Assembly (NCBI GenBank): GCA_016699555.1
Contig: CP064981.1
Location: 62,001 to 126,000, forward strand
Length of the DNA stretch: 64,000 bases
Direction of reading: 5' to 3'
Source: Candidatus Iainarchaeum sp.
GTDB lineage: Archaea > Iainarchaeota > Iainarchaeia > Iainarchaeales > VGJJ01
Shown here piece after piece: positions 1-9,604 of this stretch (the first letter of the stretch is position 1; each line of letters opens with the position of its first letter). The notes beneath the pieces are model-generated. The model saw only the letters and a list, made by a program, of their open reading frames with translations, searched no databases and was not told the DNA's origin. The position numbers and the translations under genes are program-made.

Positions 1-116
1 GTATTGATGAGAAAAAAATAGCCCCACACCATTACCAAATTATGTTGTGAAAGTCTCAAACGCGGCAGCTGTATATATCCCGTCGCTTTTTTATTTCTAG
101 AATATTTCTTAGCAAC

Positions 117-1073
117 ATGCCAGGACGAAAACCACTTCGTAGCAAGAAATCAAGCACTGGATTACCCAAAAGAAGAACAAAACCTCAAATTGTCACCCCG
201 GTAATAACATCCGATGGAAGTATTTTGATCCACCCATCGCATTATCAAAGTAGTCATTTTGGCAGCAGACTAACACTGCTTCAAAAAAGACTGTTGGCCA
301 CACAAGAAAGGCTGATCGCCGAAGACAGTAGGCACGACAACCACCTCATTGCCATGCGCCATGCCGACGAGTGGCACCATCAACGAGCCCATCATGACGG
401 GGATAGCACATATATCGCCAATGATCGTATGCGAGTGGCGAAACATTATGCCCCGATTCACACACTCTTAGAACTCGTCGGCGGGAGAGGATTAAAGGGA
501 AAGAGCATCCTGCATGTGGCTGGGTCGACGGGAGTGTATGCGAGATATCTACGCGATCAGCTCCAGATGCGACCGGTCGTACTCGACATCGACCGCCTGT
601 CCCTTCACGATGCGCATCATGAAAGACAGATTAAGACAGTGGTGCGCGCGAATGCCATTATAGAAAAAAAACATACGGGCCGATACATCATTCCCAGAGG
701 AAAACGGATTGCAGTCCCGGAATATGAAACCACGCGCTTGCCATTCGCCGACAAAAGCTTCAAATTCGTGATAAGCGATCACTTCCTGTTTGCGAACTAT
801 CATCGCGGCGTAGGCGGATTCGAGTCCCACGGGGGATCAATCGAAAGAAGCGAGGAAACGCTTCCCGAACTCAATCGTGTCCTGGAAAAAGGAGGATACG
901 CGATCATCGGGTCGATCCATGGGCAGAGCTTGTCCGATATTAGAAGATATCAAGTCGGACATACCATCCATGGCTTCGTAGTTGAAAGGGCATACGATGG
1001 ATATCTTTCCCCCGTTGCGAAAGGAAACCCGCCTATTTTCATCATCCTGCGCAAAGTAAGGGAAGCGGAATGA
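117..1073 (+). CDS. SAM-dependent methyltransferase-like protein
   Basis: The 318-aa protein has a basic N-terminus followed by a class I methyltransferase-like core. Residues about 125-140 (KGKSILHVAGSTGVYARYL) resemble motif I, a VVLDID segment fits the acidic SAM-ribose position, and LPFADKSFKFVISDHFLF followed by LPELNRVLEKGGYAIIG fits motifs IV-VI of the Methyltransf_11 type. The substrate is unknown. A T-rich TATA-like box (TTTTTTATTT) lies about 25 nt before the ATG, which suggests a leaderless start. It converges with the SDR gene downstream. The fold call is fairly safe; any specific role would be a guess. Confidence 0.65.
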   Translation: MPGRKPLRSKKSSTGLPKRRTKPQIVTPVITSDGSILIHPSHYQSSHFGSRLTLLQKRLLATQERLIAEDSRHDNHLIAMRHADEWHHQRAHHDGDSTYIANDRMRVAKHYAPIHTLLELVGGRGLKGKSILHVAGSTGVYARYLRDQLQMRPVVLDIDRLSLHDAHHERQIKTVVRANAIIEKKHTGRYIIPRGKRIAVPEYETTRLPFADKSFKFVISDHFLFANYHRGVGGFESHGGSIERSEETLPELNRVLEKGGYAIIGSIHGQSLSDIRRYQVGHTIHGFVVERAYDGYLSPVAKGNPPIFIILRKVREAE

Positions 1074-1078
1074 CGGAT

Positions 1079-1795
1079 TCAGTGATCGGTAAATCCGCCA
1101 TCGACTACGATTGTTTGCCCCATGATATAGGAAGCGGCGTCGCTGGAAAGGAATGCGACGGTCTCCGCGATCTCAGCGGGCTTCCCCATGCGCCCTTCGG
1201 GGATTATTTTAATCATCCCTGCAGCCGCATCCTTTGTCAAACCCGCTTTCACTCCGGGCGTTTGGATGGCCCCAGGAGCCACCGCGTTCACGTGGATGTT
1301 GAACGGGATCAATTCCAATGCCAGTGCGCGCGTGAAACCCATCAAACCCGCTTTCGTCGTGCAATAGTGCACGAGCCCAGGAAATCCTACTTGCGTTCCT
1401 GCGATGGAGGCGATGTTCACGATCTTTCCATACTTCTGTTTCTGCATGTAGGGAAGGACGGCTTTGGTGGTATTGAATACGCCATTCAAATTGACATCCA
1501 TTACTTTATCCCACTCCTGCCTGGACATCTTGGAGAAAGATTGGAAGGGATAGATTCCCGCGTTGTTCACCAAAATATCCACGCGCCCAAATTTCTTGAT
1601 CGTGTTCTCCACGAGGTGTTGGCAGTCCTTCCATTCCGACACATTAGCGGTCACATGATGGTGCTTGCTGGCGCGCGACTTGCTGGAGCATACGACCACT
1701 TTGGCGCCATAACTCGCCAGCGTATCAGCGATCCCTTTTCCGATTCCTTTGGTTCCGCCCGTGACGATGGCGACTTTTCCCTTCAAGCTAATCAT
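1079..1795 (-). CDS. SDR-family NAD(P)-dependent oxidoreductase (FabG-like)
   Basis: A classical short-chain dehydrogenase/reductase of 238 aa. It shows the Rossmann motif [12 protein letters not shown] near the N-terminus, the NNAG motif, a catalytic Ser in the NIASIAG segment, and YCTTK in the position of YxxxK. The closest functional family is 3-oxoacyl-ACP reductase/glucose dehydrogenase-like SDRs; the substrate cannot be told. I chose the ATG at 1795 ([14 protein letters not shown]) over the ATG at 1801 because a GAGGTGG ribosome-binding site at 1802-1808 sits 6 nt from it. A TATA-like TTATTTATTA lies further upstream. It has its own promoter, separate from cpgS behind it. Confidence 0.85.
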   Translation of the reverse strand: MISLKGKVAIVTGGTKGIGKGIADTLASYGAKVVVCSSKSRASKHHHVTANVSEWKDCQHLVENTIKKFGRVDILVNNAGIYPFQSFSKMSRQEWDKVMDVNLNGVFNTTKAVLPYMQKQKYGKIVNIASIAGTQVGFPGLVHYCTTKAGLMGFTRALALELIPFNIHVNAVAPGAIQTPGVKAGLTKDAAAGMIKIIPEGRMGKPAEIAETVAFLSSDAASYIMGQTIVVDGGFTDH

Positions 1796-1842
1796 GTGCA
1801 TCCACCTCTATAGCGAGGAAGGAAATTCGGATAATAAATAAC

Positions 1843-1864
1843 CTAGTATCGACTCCGATACTAG
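1843..1864. terminator. Perfect hairpin between cpgS and the SDR gene
   Basis: Arms CTAGTATCG and CGATACTAG pair perfectly around the loop ACTC. It lies just beyond the cpgS stop codon and before the SDR promoter, so it may mark the cpgS transcript end. The core GTATCG/CGATAC is shared with hairpins near the tRNA genes and after radA. Confidence 0.4.
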
Positions 1865-1868
1865 ACGC

Positions 1869-3211
1869 TTAAATGAAGCCCTTTTTCTTCAACACCTGCT
1901 TGAGATTTGTCCCGCCTTTTTCGCGTAACTCATAATTGACCTGCACAATGGGCTTGTTGAGCTTCACCACGTTCTGTAATGCAATCGGCGTGCCGGAAAC
2001 GATGACGTCACAGTCCACGCGATTCAGCGTGTCTTGCAATTCCTTGATTTGTTCCTTGGAATAACCCACTGCCGGCACCACCATCTCCAATTGGTGATAC
2101 TTTTCATAGGCCCTGCGGATGCTTCCTTTGGCATAGGGGCGCGGATCGATGATTGCCGCTTTATGCTGTCGCGCAAAAACCGTTCCCGCGCCGAAGGGCA
2201 TTCCTCCATGCGTAACCGTTGGTCCATCCTCCACTACACATACACGCTTCCCGCGCAAATTGACTTTGGTGTTGGACGTTAGCACCGAATCCGCGTGGAT
2301 GATCTTGGCCTTTGGATTGAAATGGTGCGTCGCGCTTACAACGGCTTTTATTTGTGCAGGATGCGCTGAATTCTCTTTGTTGATGACGATGTAATCCGCC
2401 ATACGCAGGTTCGTCTCACCCGGATGATAACGCTGTTCATCCCCGCGCGCAGGGGATCTACTACCACGAATAACAAGTTGGGATGATAGAAAGAGAAATC
2501 GTTATTACCTCCATCCCAAATCACCACATCCGCTTCCTTTTCGGCGGCGCGGAGGATCTTATTGTAGTTCACGCCCGCGTATACCACAAATCCCTCGCGG
2601 ATGGGACGCTCATACTCTTCGCGTTCTTCAATGGTTGTTTTGTATTTTTTGAGATCAGATAATTTGGCGAAGCGTTCCACTTCTTGCTTCACGAGATTCC
2701 CATAGGGCATGGGGTGGCGCACGATCACGGGTTTCTTCCCCGCTTTCTTCAACAAATGCGCGATCTTACGCGTGGTCTGGGACTTTCCGCTTCCTGTACG
2801 AACCGCACAAACCGCGATCACGGGTTTGAAGGAATGCAACATCGTGGATTTAGGTCCCAGCAGGCGAAAATTGGTTCCCGCGGCCAGTGCTTGGGATGCC
2901 TTGTGCATGACATATTCATGCGACACATCAGAATAAGCGAAAACCACCTCATCAACGCGATATTTTTCAATCAGCTCCGTAAGTTTTTCCTCGGGAAAGA
3001 TGGGGATGCCTTTGGGATAGAGTTTTCCCGCGAGCTTGGCAGGGAATTTTCTCCCATCGATTCCGGGGATTTGGTTCGCAGTGAAGCAGACGACGTGATA
3101 GAAGGGGTTGTCCTTGTAGAAAGAATAGAAGTCGAAAAAATCTCTTCCCGCCGCCCCCATGATAATGACTTTGCGCGTGGGCGCGGGCATTGGGGTGGTG
3201 GGACCAGACAT
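1869..3211 (-). pseudogene. cpgS: Cyclic 2,3-diphosphoglycerate synthetase, frameshifted
   Basis: Two overlapping frames encode one protein of the cyclic 2,3-diphosphoglycerate synthetase family, P-loop enzymes that cyclise 2,3-diphosphoglycerate with ATP. The N-terminal part (3211 to about 2445) starts KVIIMGAAGRDFFDF and has the P-loop AVRTGSGKSQT, then DVVIWDGGNNDFSFY and VVDPLRAG. The C-terminal part (from about 2440) reads ETNLRMADYIVINKENSA and ends KKKGFI. Adding one G to the G4 run at 2441-2444 joins them as AGDEQRYHPGETNLRMADY and gives about 447 aa, near the family length. The gene follows cca by 46 nt and has a GGAGG site. The lesion is probably a sequence error; a decaying gene is the alternative. 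The physiological role outside methanogens is uncertain. Confidence 0.85.
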
Positions 3212-3257
3212 TTGAACATTCCTCCGATTGCACGGCTTGAGCGTGCAGGATTGACGT

Positions 3258-4646
3258 TCAGAGGAAACTTTCCTTGCCTTTTAAGAATGCGCTCAGGGCA
3301 TGCTGGAAGGATTTGTTCTTCTTGGCCAGCGCGATAATCTGCCCTTCATCGAGGAGCGCGAACTGGTGCAGCGCCTCGCGCAGGGGAGATTTCTCGGTCT
3401 GCGCGGTCAGTTGCGCCTCTTCCTTCAACGCACCCTTGAACTCCGGGAACGCGCGTGGGATCTCGAGCACGACTTTACCTTCCTCGATGCGCGGCCCCGA
3501 AAGCGGTTTGGGGTGGGCGCGCAGGAAATGCTCGACATGCGTGGCATCGAAGACGCTCGGACCGATGCGGAGCTTGGATGATTGTAACGATGGGTTTTCC
3601 ACATCAAAAATGATGAACGCGTGCTCCTGGCCATCCGTCCAGAAGAAATGACGGCGGATACAATAGTCTTTCGCCTCCAATCCGTGCTGCATCTTCTTGC
3701 TCACGCGCAATAGCTGCCCCCACATCACGTCTTCAACGGTCTCCTTGGGAAAAGGGAAATGAATGCCCATGAGCTCCTGCATCGCGAGGTGCGACTTGAT
3801 CTGGGGCAGCGTCATGCTGGGAGATTCATGCGCGAAAAAGAATCTCTCTTTCGGCGCCGCAAGGAATTGGCGCGCGGCCATGATCATGCGCGCGAATTGG
3901 TTGAATGAAAGCGCGGCCGCGACGTTGCGGGACATATCAGTAGGATCGATGACGAGCAAATGCGTATTGTTGAATTGCTTGAGCGCATCCTGCGGAGTGG
4001 AGTGCTGTTCCTCCAAGTCGATCACGGTGTTGTTCTTCCATTGACTCATGGCTTGAACGGCTTTGAGGAAGGTGCCGTATCGGAGAATGAGGATCTCCAC
4101 GAGATAGCCCGGCACGCCCTGGTTCTTGACGTCGGCGCCATAGGCCTGGATCCCTTTGAGGAATTGCTTCAAGAGACGCACTTCCCCGCATTGCTGCTTG
4201 GAGAGGTGCTTGCGCATGTATTGGGCATGAAAGGGAGTCCGGTCCACCGCCGAGAGCTTGTCGCTCGCTTTTTCGACTTTGTAGGTGGGGACGATTTCCA
4301 CGTCAAACCCGTCGATGTTCCCGCGCACGTAGGGGTGTTCCGAATAGACTTCCTCATGGAAGTGCTTGCCGAAAATCTTGTGCGCGAGCTGTAATCCGTT
4401 CTTCTCGAACGATTCGCGTTTGAGTTTGGGAGAATAGAAAACGAAAATATCCAAGTCCCTGTCCCCGCGCAAATGCGTATTGCGGGCCATGCTGCCGCAC
4501 AGCAGCGCAGAGAGATGCGGTCCCTTCGTCTTCTTGATTTCGCGCAACAATCGGCGCACCATCGCCTGTTCGGCTCTGGCGTCGCTGGGGGACGGAGTGA
4601 TCCGCTTGCGGACCTTGCTCAGAAAACCAAATGATGGGGAGGCCAT
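3258..4646 (-). CDS. cca: CCA tRNA nucleotidyltransferase (archaeal class I)
   Basis: Adds or repairs the 3'-terminal CCA of tRNAs. The 462-aa length matches archaeal class I enzymes. The nucleotidyltransferase motif LCGSMARNTHLRGDRDLDIF (about residues 49-68) contains the GS and the DxD metal ligands; a third acidic residue lies in IDGFDVEIVP. The QYMRKHL and GYLVEILILRYG helical segments typical of the central domain follow. The start at 4646 lies about 29 nt from a TATA-like element at 4671-4680 that also faces the divergent secretion ATPase gene. cpgS follows and may be cotranscribed. Confidence 0.93.
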   Translation of the reverse strand: MASPSFGFLSKVRKRITPSPSDARAEQAMVRRLLREIKKTKGPHLSALLCGSMARNTHLRGDRDLDIFVFYSPKLKRESFEKNGLQLAHKIFGKHFHEEVYSEHPYVRGNIDGFDVEIVPTYKVEKASDKLSAVDRTPFHAQYMRKHLSKQQCGEVRLLKQFLKGIQAYGADVKNQGVPGYLVEILILRYGTFLKAVQAMSQWKNNTVIDLEEQHSTPQDALKQFNNTHLLVIDPTDMSRNVAAALSFNQFARMIMAARQFLAAPKERFFFAHESPSMTLPQIKSHLAMQELMGIHFPFPKETVEDVMWGQLLRVSKKMQHGLEAKDYCIRRHFFWTDGQEHAFIIFDVENPSLQSSKLRIGPSVFDATHVEHFLRAHPKPLSGPRIEEGKVVLEIPRAFPEFKGALKEEAQLTAQTEKSPLREALHQFALLDEGQIIALAKKNKSFQHALSAFLKGKESFL

Positions 4647-4670
4647 ACTGCACGCAAGAAAAGCGTTTAC

Positions 4671-4680
4671 TTAATATAAT
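4671..4680. promoter_or_regulatory. Shared divergent TATA-like element (cca / secretion ATPase)
   Basis: TTAATATAAT is nearly symmetrical. Its centre is about 26 nt from the ATG at 4701 on the plus strand and about 29 nt from the ATG at 4646 on the minus strand, the spacing expected for leaderless archaeal mRNAs in both directions. Confidence 0.5.
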
Positions 4681-4700
4681 CGCTTGCGTTGCATGCCTGC

Positions 4701-6281
4701 ATGGTGCGATTAACCTCTTTCCCCGAAGGAAAATGGCTGCACGAAACGCCCATTTCACGCATTTACGCCGGCTTTCCTTTTCCCATTTATGCGCTGCAAG
4801 GGCATGCGTTTTCGTTGGAGCACGGCAAGCTCGCCAACGTCCTCATCCACGCGCTCGCGCATCGACAGACGGAAGCGGTGTGGAGCAGGGAGATACCCCC
4901 ATCCATCAGCAAATCGTTCGCGCATGCATTCCAGTCGCGCGTAGTGGGCCTGACGGAAGCCGGAGAGATGATCGACAAGATTCCCACCCCCCATGAACGC
5001 GAGCGATTGGCGCAAGCATTCGGCGAAGTGTTGGAGGAATTCATCCCCGAGATGAGTGACCCCGGACCATTCGTGGATTATGTGCTCGATCACGGCGTTG
5101 GATTGTTCGAGCTCAGCGCGTTGCTGCGCGATCCCGAGCTGAATGAGATCATGGTGAATGGCAACAACACCCATGTCTTCGTGGAACACCAAAAGATGGG
5201 GATGTGCCAGACGAATATCTTCATCGAAGAGAACGACCCCCAGTCCGCGCGCATGATCCTCAAGGCCGCACGCTTTTCGGGAAGAAACTTTTCGGAGCAG
5301 GAACCGCTATTGGATGCGCGTCTGCCGGATGGGAACCGCTTGAACGCGACATTCGAAACGATTACACCGCAAGGACACAGCATGACCATCCGGAAGTTCC
5401 GCTATGACACGCTTTCGCTCGTGGACCTCGTCATGAACCGCACCCTCAGCGAGGAAATGGCGGCATATCTGTGGTTGATGGTCGAAGGATTCGGCAGCAA
5501 CCCCATGAACATCATCGTCTCCGGCGGGAGCGGGAGCGGAAAGACCACGCTCATGAATGCATTAGGCGCCTGCATCCCCTATCGCGAGCGCATCATCTCC
5601 ATCGAAGACACGCTGGAGCTGCAATTCCCCTTACGCGAGAACTGGGTGCAGATGGAATCGAAACCCGCGATCGTGCGCCAATCCACCCACGAAAGGTTGG
5701 GAATGGATGAGCTGCTCAAGAACTCCCTCCGCATGCGACCGGACCGCGTCATCGTGGGAGAGGTGCGCGGCATGGAGGCACAGACCTTGTTCGCGGCCAT
5801 GGACACGGGACACCAAGGGAGCATGGGCACGCTGCACGCCAATTCCCCCAGCGAAACGCTCTTGCGCTTGAGCTCGGAGCCCATGAATGTGCCCAAGACA
5901 TTGCTGCCGCTGCTCAACATCATCATCGTCACCCAAAAAATCCACTTCCCAGGGGAAGGGACAAAACGACGCATCGCGCAGATCGCGGAGATATCCCACT
6001 TGGAGCGGGAGCCCTTGCTCTCGAACGTGTTCGAGCGCAAGCCGGAAGCCGACACGGTATTGCGCACCGACACGCCATCGCACTGCGTCCAGGTGCTCGC
6101 GGATGCCACGGGGAAACCACGCAAGGTCATCCAGCAAGAACTGGTCGTGCGCCAGCGCATCCTCGAATGGATGCTCCGGCAGGGAATCCATGCATATGCG
6201 GAGGTGGAAAAGATCCTCCAACAGTATGGAGTCAATCCCGTCGGAGTATTGGAGCGCGTCCAAGGGCAAGCGATGCGCTAG
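4701..6281 (+). CDS. Type II/IV secretion (archaeal pilus) ATPase, TadA/VirB11-like
   Basis: A 526-aa secretion NTPase that would power assembly of a type IV pilus-like surface structure. The middle domain (LFELSALLRDPELNEIMVN, LLDARLPDGNRLNATF) matches the N-terminal module of the TadA/CpaF/PilT class. The core has Walker A GGSGSGKTTLMNAL, Walker B/Asp box ISIEDTLELQ, RPDRVIVGEVRGMEA and the His box GTLHANSPSETLLRL. I used the ATG at 4701 because it fits the upstream TATA-like box; a TTG at 4689 is also open. No TadC/ArlJ membrane partner is adjacent; the next gene encodes a secreted protein. A pilin-like protein (14.8-16.4 kb) and a prepilin peptidase (47.4 kb) elsewhere may belong to the same system. 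Confidence 0.88.
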   Translation: MVRLTSFPEGKWLHETPISRIYAGFPFPIYALQGHAFSLEHGKLANVLIHALAHRQTEAVWSREIPPSISKSFAHAFQSRVVGLTEAGEMIDKIPTPHERERLAQAFGEVLEEFIPEMSDPGPFVDYVLDHGVGLFELSALLRDPELNEIMVNGNNTHVFVEHQKMGMCQTNIFIEENDPQSARMILKAARFSGRNFSEQEPLLDARLPDGNRLNATFETITPQGHSMTIRKFRYDTLSLVDLVMNRTLSEEMAAYLWLMVEGFGSNPMNIIVSGGSGSGKTTLMNALGACIPYRERIISIEDTLELQFPLRENWVQMESKPAIVRQSTHERLGMDELLKNSLRMRPDRVIVGEVRGMEAQTLFAAMDTGHQGSMGTLHANSPSETLLRLSSEPMNVPKTLLPLLNIIIVTQKIHFPGEGTKRRIAQIAEISHLEREPLLSNVFERKPEADTVLRTDTPSHCVQVLADATGKPRKVIQQELVVRQRILEWMLRQGIHAYAEVEKILQQYGVNPVGVLERVQGQAMR

Positions 6282-6322
6282 CCTGAAGGAGAGTTTTTAT
6301 TTCTTCAAGCCCTACTCACTGC

Positions 6323-7129
6323 ATGCACTTCCAACAATTACTCTGCATTACACTCTTATTCCTGGCCTTCGGGGCTTATGTATCGGCGGATGCCTTCCTG
6401 GTGGACCCCCTCGTGGTCAAAGCCGAACCCGGAAAGATCATCGACGCCGGCGGATTGCAGCCGGGCGAGAGCATGGAATTGATCTTCTCCACGGACTCGG
6501 GCTATGGAAACGACGCCAAATGGGTGCAAGCCGTTTTCGGGTCCAACCCCTATGGAGAGATCGTCCAGGCCCAGAGCTCGGAAGTAGGCACGCGTTCCCT
6601 GATCACGCGCATCAGCACCTCGACACTGCTGCCTCCCGGAACATACCGTTTGCCCCTGACCCTGCGCGGCACCCCCGGACAGCTCGAGGATGAGACGTAT
6701 CAGTTGCAGTTCGTCGTGGCCCAAAAACTGTTCAGCGCCACGCTATTGAATCCCCGCGTGGAAGGGAATCTCAACGAAACGCTGCACTACGAAGTCACGC
6801 TCGTGAACGATTCTTCCGCTACCGTGGAAGTGCGCGTCGAACCATCGCTCCCGCCCACGTGGAGCAGCGGCACCACGCTCATGATCAAACCCCATTCCTT
6901 CAAGAGCGTTCCATTGTCCGTGACCCCGCGCTTCGCCGGACCCAAGAGCTTCGACATCCACATCACCAACACGCGCACGGGCCAACATTATGATGTGTTG
7001 CATGCCAATCTCGTGGCGCATGCCAGCATCAAAGACCATTATTCCGCGGGACTGTATGGCTTCCCCTTCTTCACCATCTCATTGGTGGCCAACTACCTCT
7101 CGAATGCGTTCTTCAGTTTGGTGCTGTGA
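6323..7129 (+). CDS. Secreted/membrane-anchored protein with Ig-like (NPCBM/DUF11-type) fold
   Basis: The 268-aa protein starts with a signal peptide (FQQLLCITLLFLAFGAYVSA, cleavage likely before DAFLVDPL). The body is beta-rich: a first domain with LPPGTYRLPLTLRGTPG and a second with YEVTLVNDSSATVEVRVEPSLP, resembling extracellular sandwich domains of archaeal surface proteins. A weak hydrophobic stretch ends the chain (FPFFTISLVANYLSNAFFSLVL) and may anchor it. It follows the secretion ATPase by 41 nt but has a TATA-like GTTTTTATTTC about 26 nt before its ATG. No enzymatic motif is visible. It may be an accessory pilus component, by position only. Confidence 0.6.
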   Translation: MHFQQLLCITLLFLAFGAYVSADAFLVDPLVVKAEPGKIIDAGGLQPGESMELIFSTDSGYGNDAKWVQAVFGSNPYGEIVQAQSSEVGTRSLITRISTSTLLPPGTYRLPLTLRGTPGQLEDETYQLQFVVAQKLFSATLLNPRVEGNLNETLHYEVTLVNDSSATVEVRVEPSLPPTWSSGTTLMIKPHSFKSVPLSVTPRFAGPKSFDIHITNTRTGQHYDVLHANLVAHASIKDHYSAGLYGFPFFTISLVANYLSNAFFSLVL

Positions 7130-7223
7130 AGGCAAGGCTCTCACGCAGCCAAACTAGTCGCCGAACTCTTGGACATGCTGGACCCTAAGAACACTTAACT
7201 ATCTTTCCCACCCCACATTCATT

Positions 7224-8813
7224 ATGTCGCAGACTTTACAGGTCCTGGCCGAGCGATTGTATGGGGAAATCCAAGCCGGCAAGATCCAGACCCCCAAGCA
7301 ATTAGACGTTCGCAAGCGCCAGCTCTCGGAAGGATTGCAGTTACAGAACCTCCCTACGAATCCCGATCTCCTACCCATTATCCAGCAGGCGTGCGGGCCT
7401 TTATCGCAAGAGCAGCAGCAACTCTTCTCGATTAAGCCCGTGCGCAACCTCTCCGGGGTGGCAGTGCTGGCGGCAATGGTGAAACCTCATACTTGCCCCC
7501 ATGGCACATGCGTCTATTGCCCCAAGGGAATCCATCACCCCGCTCCTCCAGCCTATACCGGAGATGAGCCCGCTGCCCAGCGGGGGTATCGCAATAACTT
7601 CGATTCTTTTTTGCAAGTGACCTCGCGCATCAAGCAATTGCAGGCCACGGGACAGAGCACGGAAAAGTGCGAACTCATCATCATGGGCGGGACATTCCTC
7701 TCGATGCCCGAGGACTACCAATACGAATTCATGCAAGGATGTTTAGATGGCATTTCGGGACAGCGACATACGACGATCCAAGAATCCGTTGCGGCATGCG
7801 AAACATCTCCTAACCGCGTGATTGGGATTACGATGGAAACGCGCCCGGACGTGGCTAAGCTCTCCGACATCCAGCGCATGCTCACGTGGGGAAGCACGCG
7901 CGTAGAGATGGGAGTGCAGTCGGTGTACGATGATGTGCTCCAGAAGCTCAACCGCCAACACACCGTGCAAACCACCATCGACTCGACGCAGCGCTTGAAG
8001 GATTCATGCTTGAAGGTGGGGTATCACATGATGTCCAAGCTTCCCCACTCTACGATCGAACGCGATCTCGCGGCGCACCTGGAAATATTCACCAATCCCG
8101 CGTTCCGCCCGGACATGATCAAGTTCTATCCGCTTGCGGTCGTGCAAAACACCGGGGTCTATCAGATGTGGAAGCGCGGGGAGTATGAGGAGATGTCCAT
8201 GGAAGAGGCTATCCGGTTCTACTCCAAGCTCAAACCCCAAATCCCCGAATGGGTGCGCGTGATGCGCGTGCAGCGCGACATCCCATCGCAGAATATCTCC
8301 GCCGGCGTGAAGAAAACGAATTTGCGCCAAGAAGTGCAACGCCACATGAAAGAATTAGGCATCAAGTGCCGCTGCATCCGCTGCCGCGAAGTAGGATTCA
8401 AGCACCAGAACGAAGGGGTTTGGCCCGTGAAAGTGGAATTAGTTACACGCGCTTATGAAGCATCGCAAGGGAAAGAGTATTTCATTTCCGCGGAAGACGT
8501 GGAACAGGATATCCTGCTGGGATTCACGCGCTTGCGTATCCCCCATCAACCTACTCTCCCCGAATTAGAGGATTCCGCTTACATCCGTGAATTACATGTG
8601 TATGGGCAAAGCATCCCCATCGGCGAGCAAAAAGAAAAGAGCAGCCAACACAAGGGATGGGGAAAGAAACTGCTTGCGGAAGCCGAACGCATCGCCAAAG
8701 AAGAGCACGGCTTGGATGCCATGAACATCATCGCCGGCATCGGCGTGAGAGAGTACTACAAGAAATTGGGATATACGCAGAATGGCGCATTCGTGAAGAA
8801 GGAACTGCGCTAA
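7224..8813 (+). CDS. elp3: tRNA uridine(34) acetyltransferase Elp3
   Basis: Elp3 uses a radical-SAM domain fused to an acetyltransferase to make 5-carboxymethyluridine at the tRNA wobble position. The 529-aa protein has the Fe-S cysteines in HTCPHGTCVYCPKGIHHP (about residues 88-105), the radical-SAM barrel (GITMETRPDV, TRVEMGVQSVYDDVL, PHSTIERDL), the Cys motif IKCRCIRCREVG, and a C-terminal GNAT domain (GWGKKLLAEAERIA, GVREYYKKLGY). Length and motifs are those of archaeal Elp3. A TATA-like CTTAAC lies about 27 nt upstream of the ATG. Confidence 0.95.
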   Translation: MSQTLQVLAERLYGEIQAGKIQTPKQLDVRKRQLSEGLQLQNLPTNPDLLPIIQQACGPLSQEQQQLFSIKPVRNLSGVAVLAAMVKPHTCPHGTCVYCPKGIHHPAPPAYTGDEPAAQRGYRNNFDSFLQVTSRIKQLQATGQSTEKCELIIMGGTFLSMPEDYQYEFMQGCLDGISGQRHTTIQESVAACETSPNRVIGITMETRPDVAKLSDIQRMLTWGSTRVEMGVQSVYDDVLQKLNRQHTVQTTIDSTQRLKDSCLKVGYHMMSKLPHSTIERDLAAHLEIFTNPAFRPDMIKFYPLAVVQNTGVYQMWKRGEYEEMSMEEAIRFYSKLKPQIPEWVRVMRVQRDIPSQNISAGVKKTNLRQEVQRHMKELGIKCRCIRCREVGFKHQNEGVWPVKVELVTRAYEASQGKEYFISAEDVEQDILLGFTRLRIPHQPTLPELEDSAYIRELHVYGQSIPIGEQKEKSSQHKGWGKKLLAEAERIAKEEHGLDAMNIIAGIGVREYYKKLGYTQNGAFVKKELR

Positions 8814-8851
8814 CCCAAGCATTAAAATGAGAAATCGCTTTCACTTCATGC

Positions 8852-9220
8852 ATGCTCGAACCCATATTCATCGCCATTATCGCCGTCCTGGCGATTGTGT
8901 GCATTTTCTTATATCGCCGCACCCAAGAATTATGGGATTCCCTGCAACAGACCCAATTCTCCAAGCAAAGCCTTTCGGTGAAATATGGCAAGACCTCGGA
9001 GCAATGGCTACCGCTTTCCGAACGCTTCCCCTATCCTAAAGAAAAATTCCGCTTCTTGGGGAATCCCATTGACGGGATCGCTTTCTTGGACAACAAAATC
9101 GTCTTTTGCGAATTCAAGACCAATAAATCCCAACTCAGCGAAACGCAAAAGCGCATCCGCGATCTCGTGGAAGAAAAACAAGTGGAATGGATGGAAATGC
9201 GGGTGGAAGAGAATGGATAA
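8852..9220 (+). CDS. Membrane-anchored Holliday-junction-resolvase-related endonuclease
   Basis: A 122-aa protein with one N-terminal membrane segment (IAIIAVLAIVCIFLYRR) and a short soluble domain. The sequence GNPIDGIAFLDNKIVFCEFKTNKSQLSETQKRIRDL carries the D...E-x-K nuclease pattern of the family described as related to archaeal Holliday junction resolvases (Endonuc_Holl). Members are usually membrane-tethered like this one, and their substrate is not established. TATA-like GCATTAAAATG precedes the ATG by about 27 nt. Confidence 0.75.
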   Translation: MLEPIFIAIIAVLAIVCIFLYRRTQELWDSLQQTQFSKQSLSVKYGKTSEQWLPLSERFPYPKEKFRFLGNPIDGIAFLDNKIVFCEFKTNKSQLSETQKRIRDLVEEKQVEWMEMRVEENG

Positions 9221-9240
9221 TACTCTAATTATTTTTCGTT

Positions 9241-9600
9241 TTACTTAATATAATTCACTTGCGGCATTTTCTCGAATGCTTTATCTCCCGTGACGAATGA
9301 ACCACCATTCCTGATTGCATGGGCATACCCAAATGCATCAAAAAAAGAAAGATTCTGATTTTTGTGCTTGTGTTTGAATTTTACCGCTTCGAGTAACGTG
9401 GCTAAATCACTGGACTGGACAAATGGCAAATATTTTTTCACCCAAAATTCGGCTTCGGACTCGCTCCGATCGCGAAGAATTACTGAATAGAATTCAGCTA
9501 GGGTCAATTCGCATATCGCAAAAGGATAATCCACTATTTTCTCATAGTTTTTACTCCCTTTTGCGATTTCGACTAATGCATAGGTGTCCAAGAATTGCAT
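9241..9600 (-). CDS. vapC: PIN-domain ribonuclease toxin (VapC-like)
   Basis: A 119-aa PIN-domain protein. Acidic residues expected for metal-dependent RNA cleavage are visible at LDTYALVE, ELTLAEF, SFFDAFGYAHA and VTGDKAF. It follows the AbrB-type antitoxin gene by 4 nt in the same direction, the usual antitoxin-toxin order. It would cleave RNA when the antitoxin is lost; the target cannot be read from the sequence. Confidence 0.87.
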   Translation of the reverse strand: MQFLDTYALVEIAKGSKNYEKIVDYPFAICELTLAEFYSVILRDRSESEAEFWVKKYLPFVQSSDLATLLEAVKFKHKHKNQNLSFFDAFGYAHAIRNGGSFVTGDKAFEKMPQVNYIK

Positions 9601-9604
9601 GCAA

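Noticed and set aside
1070..1813. 247-aa plus-strand frame covering the SDR gene
   Set aside because: It is antisense to a clear SDR with all family motifs, shows no motif itself, and is His/Arg/Gly-rich as expected for a shadow frame.
1869..2402. C-terminal part of cpgS as a separate 177-aa gene
   Set aside because: It has no promoter or ribosome-binding site of its own, begins in mid-domain, and continues the upstream frame exactly after a one-base correction.
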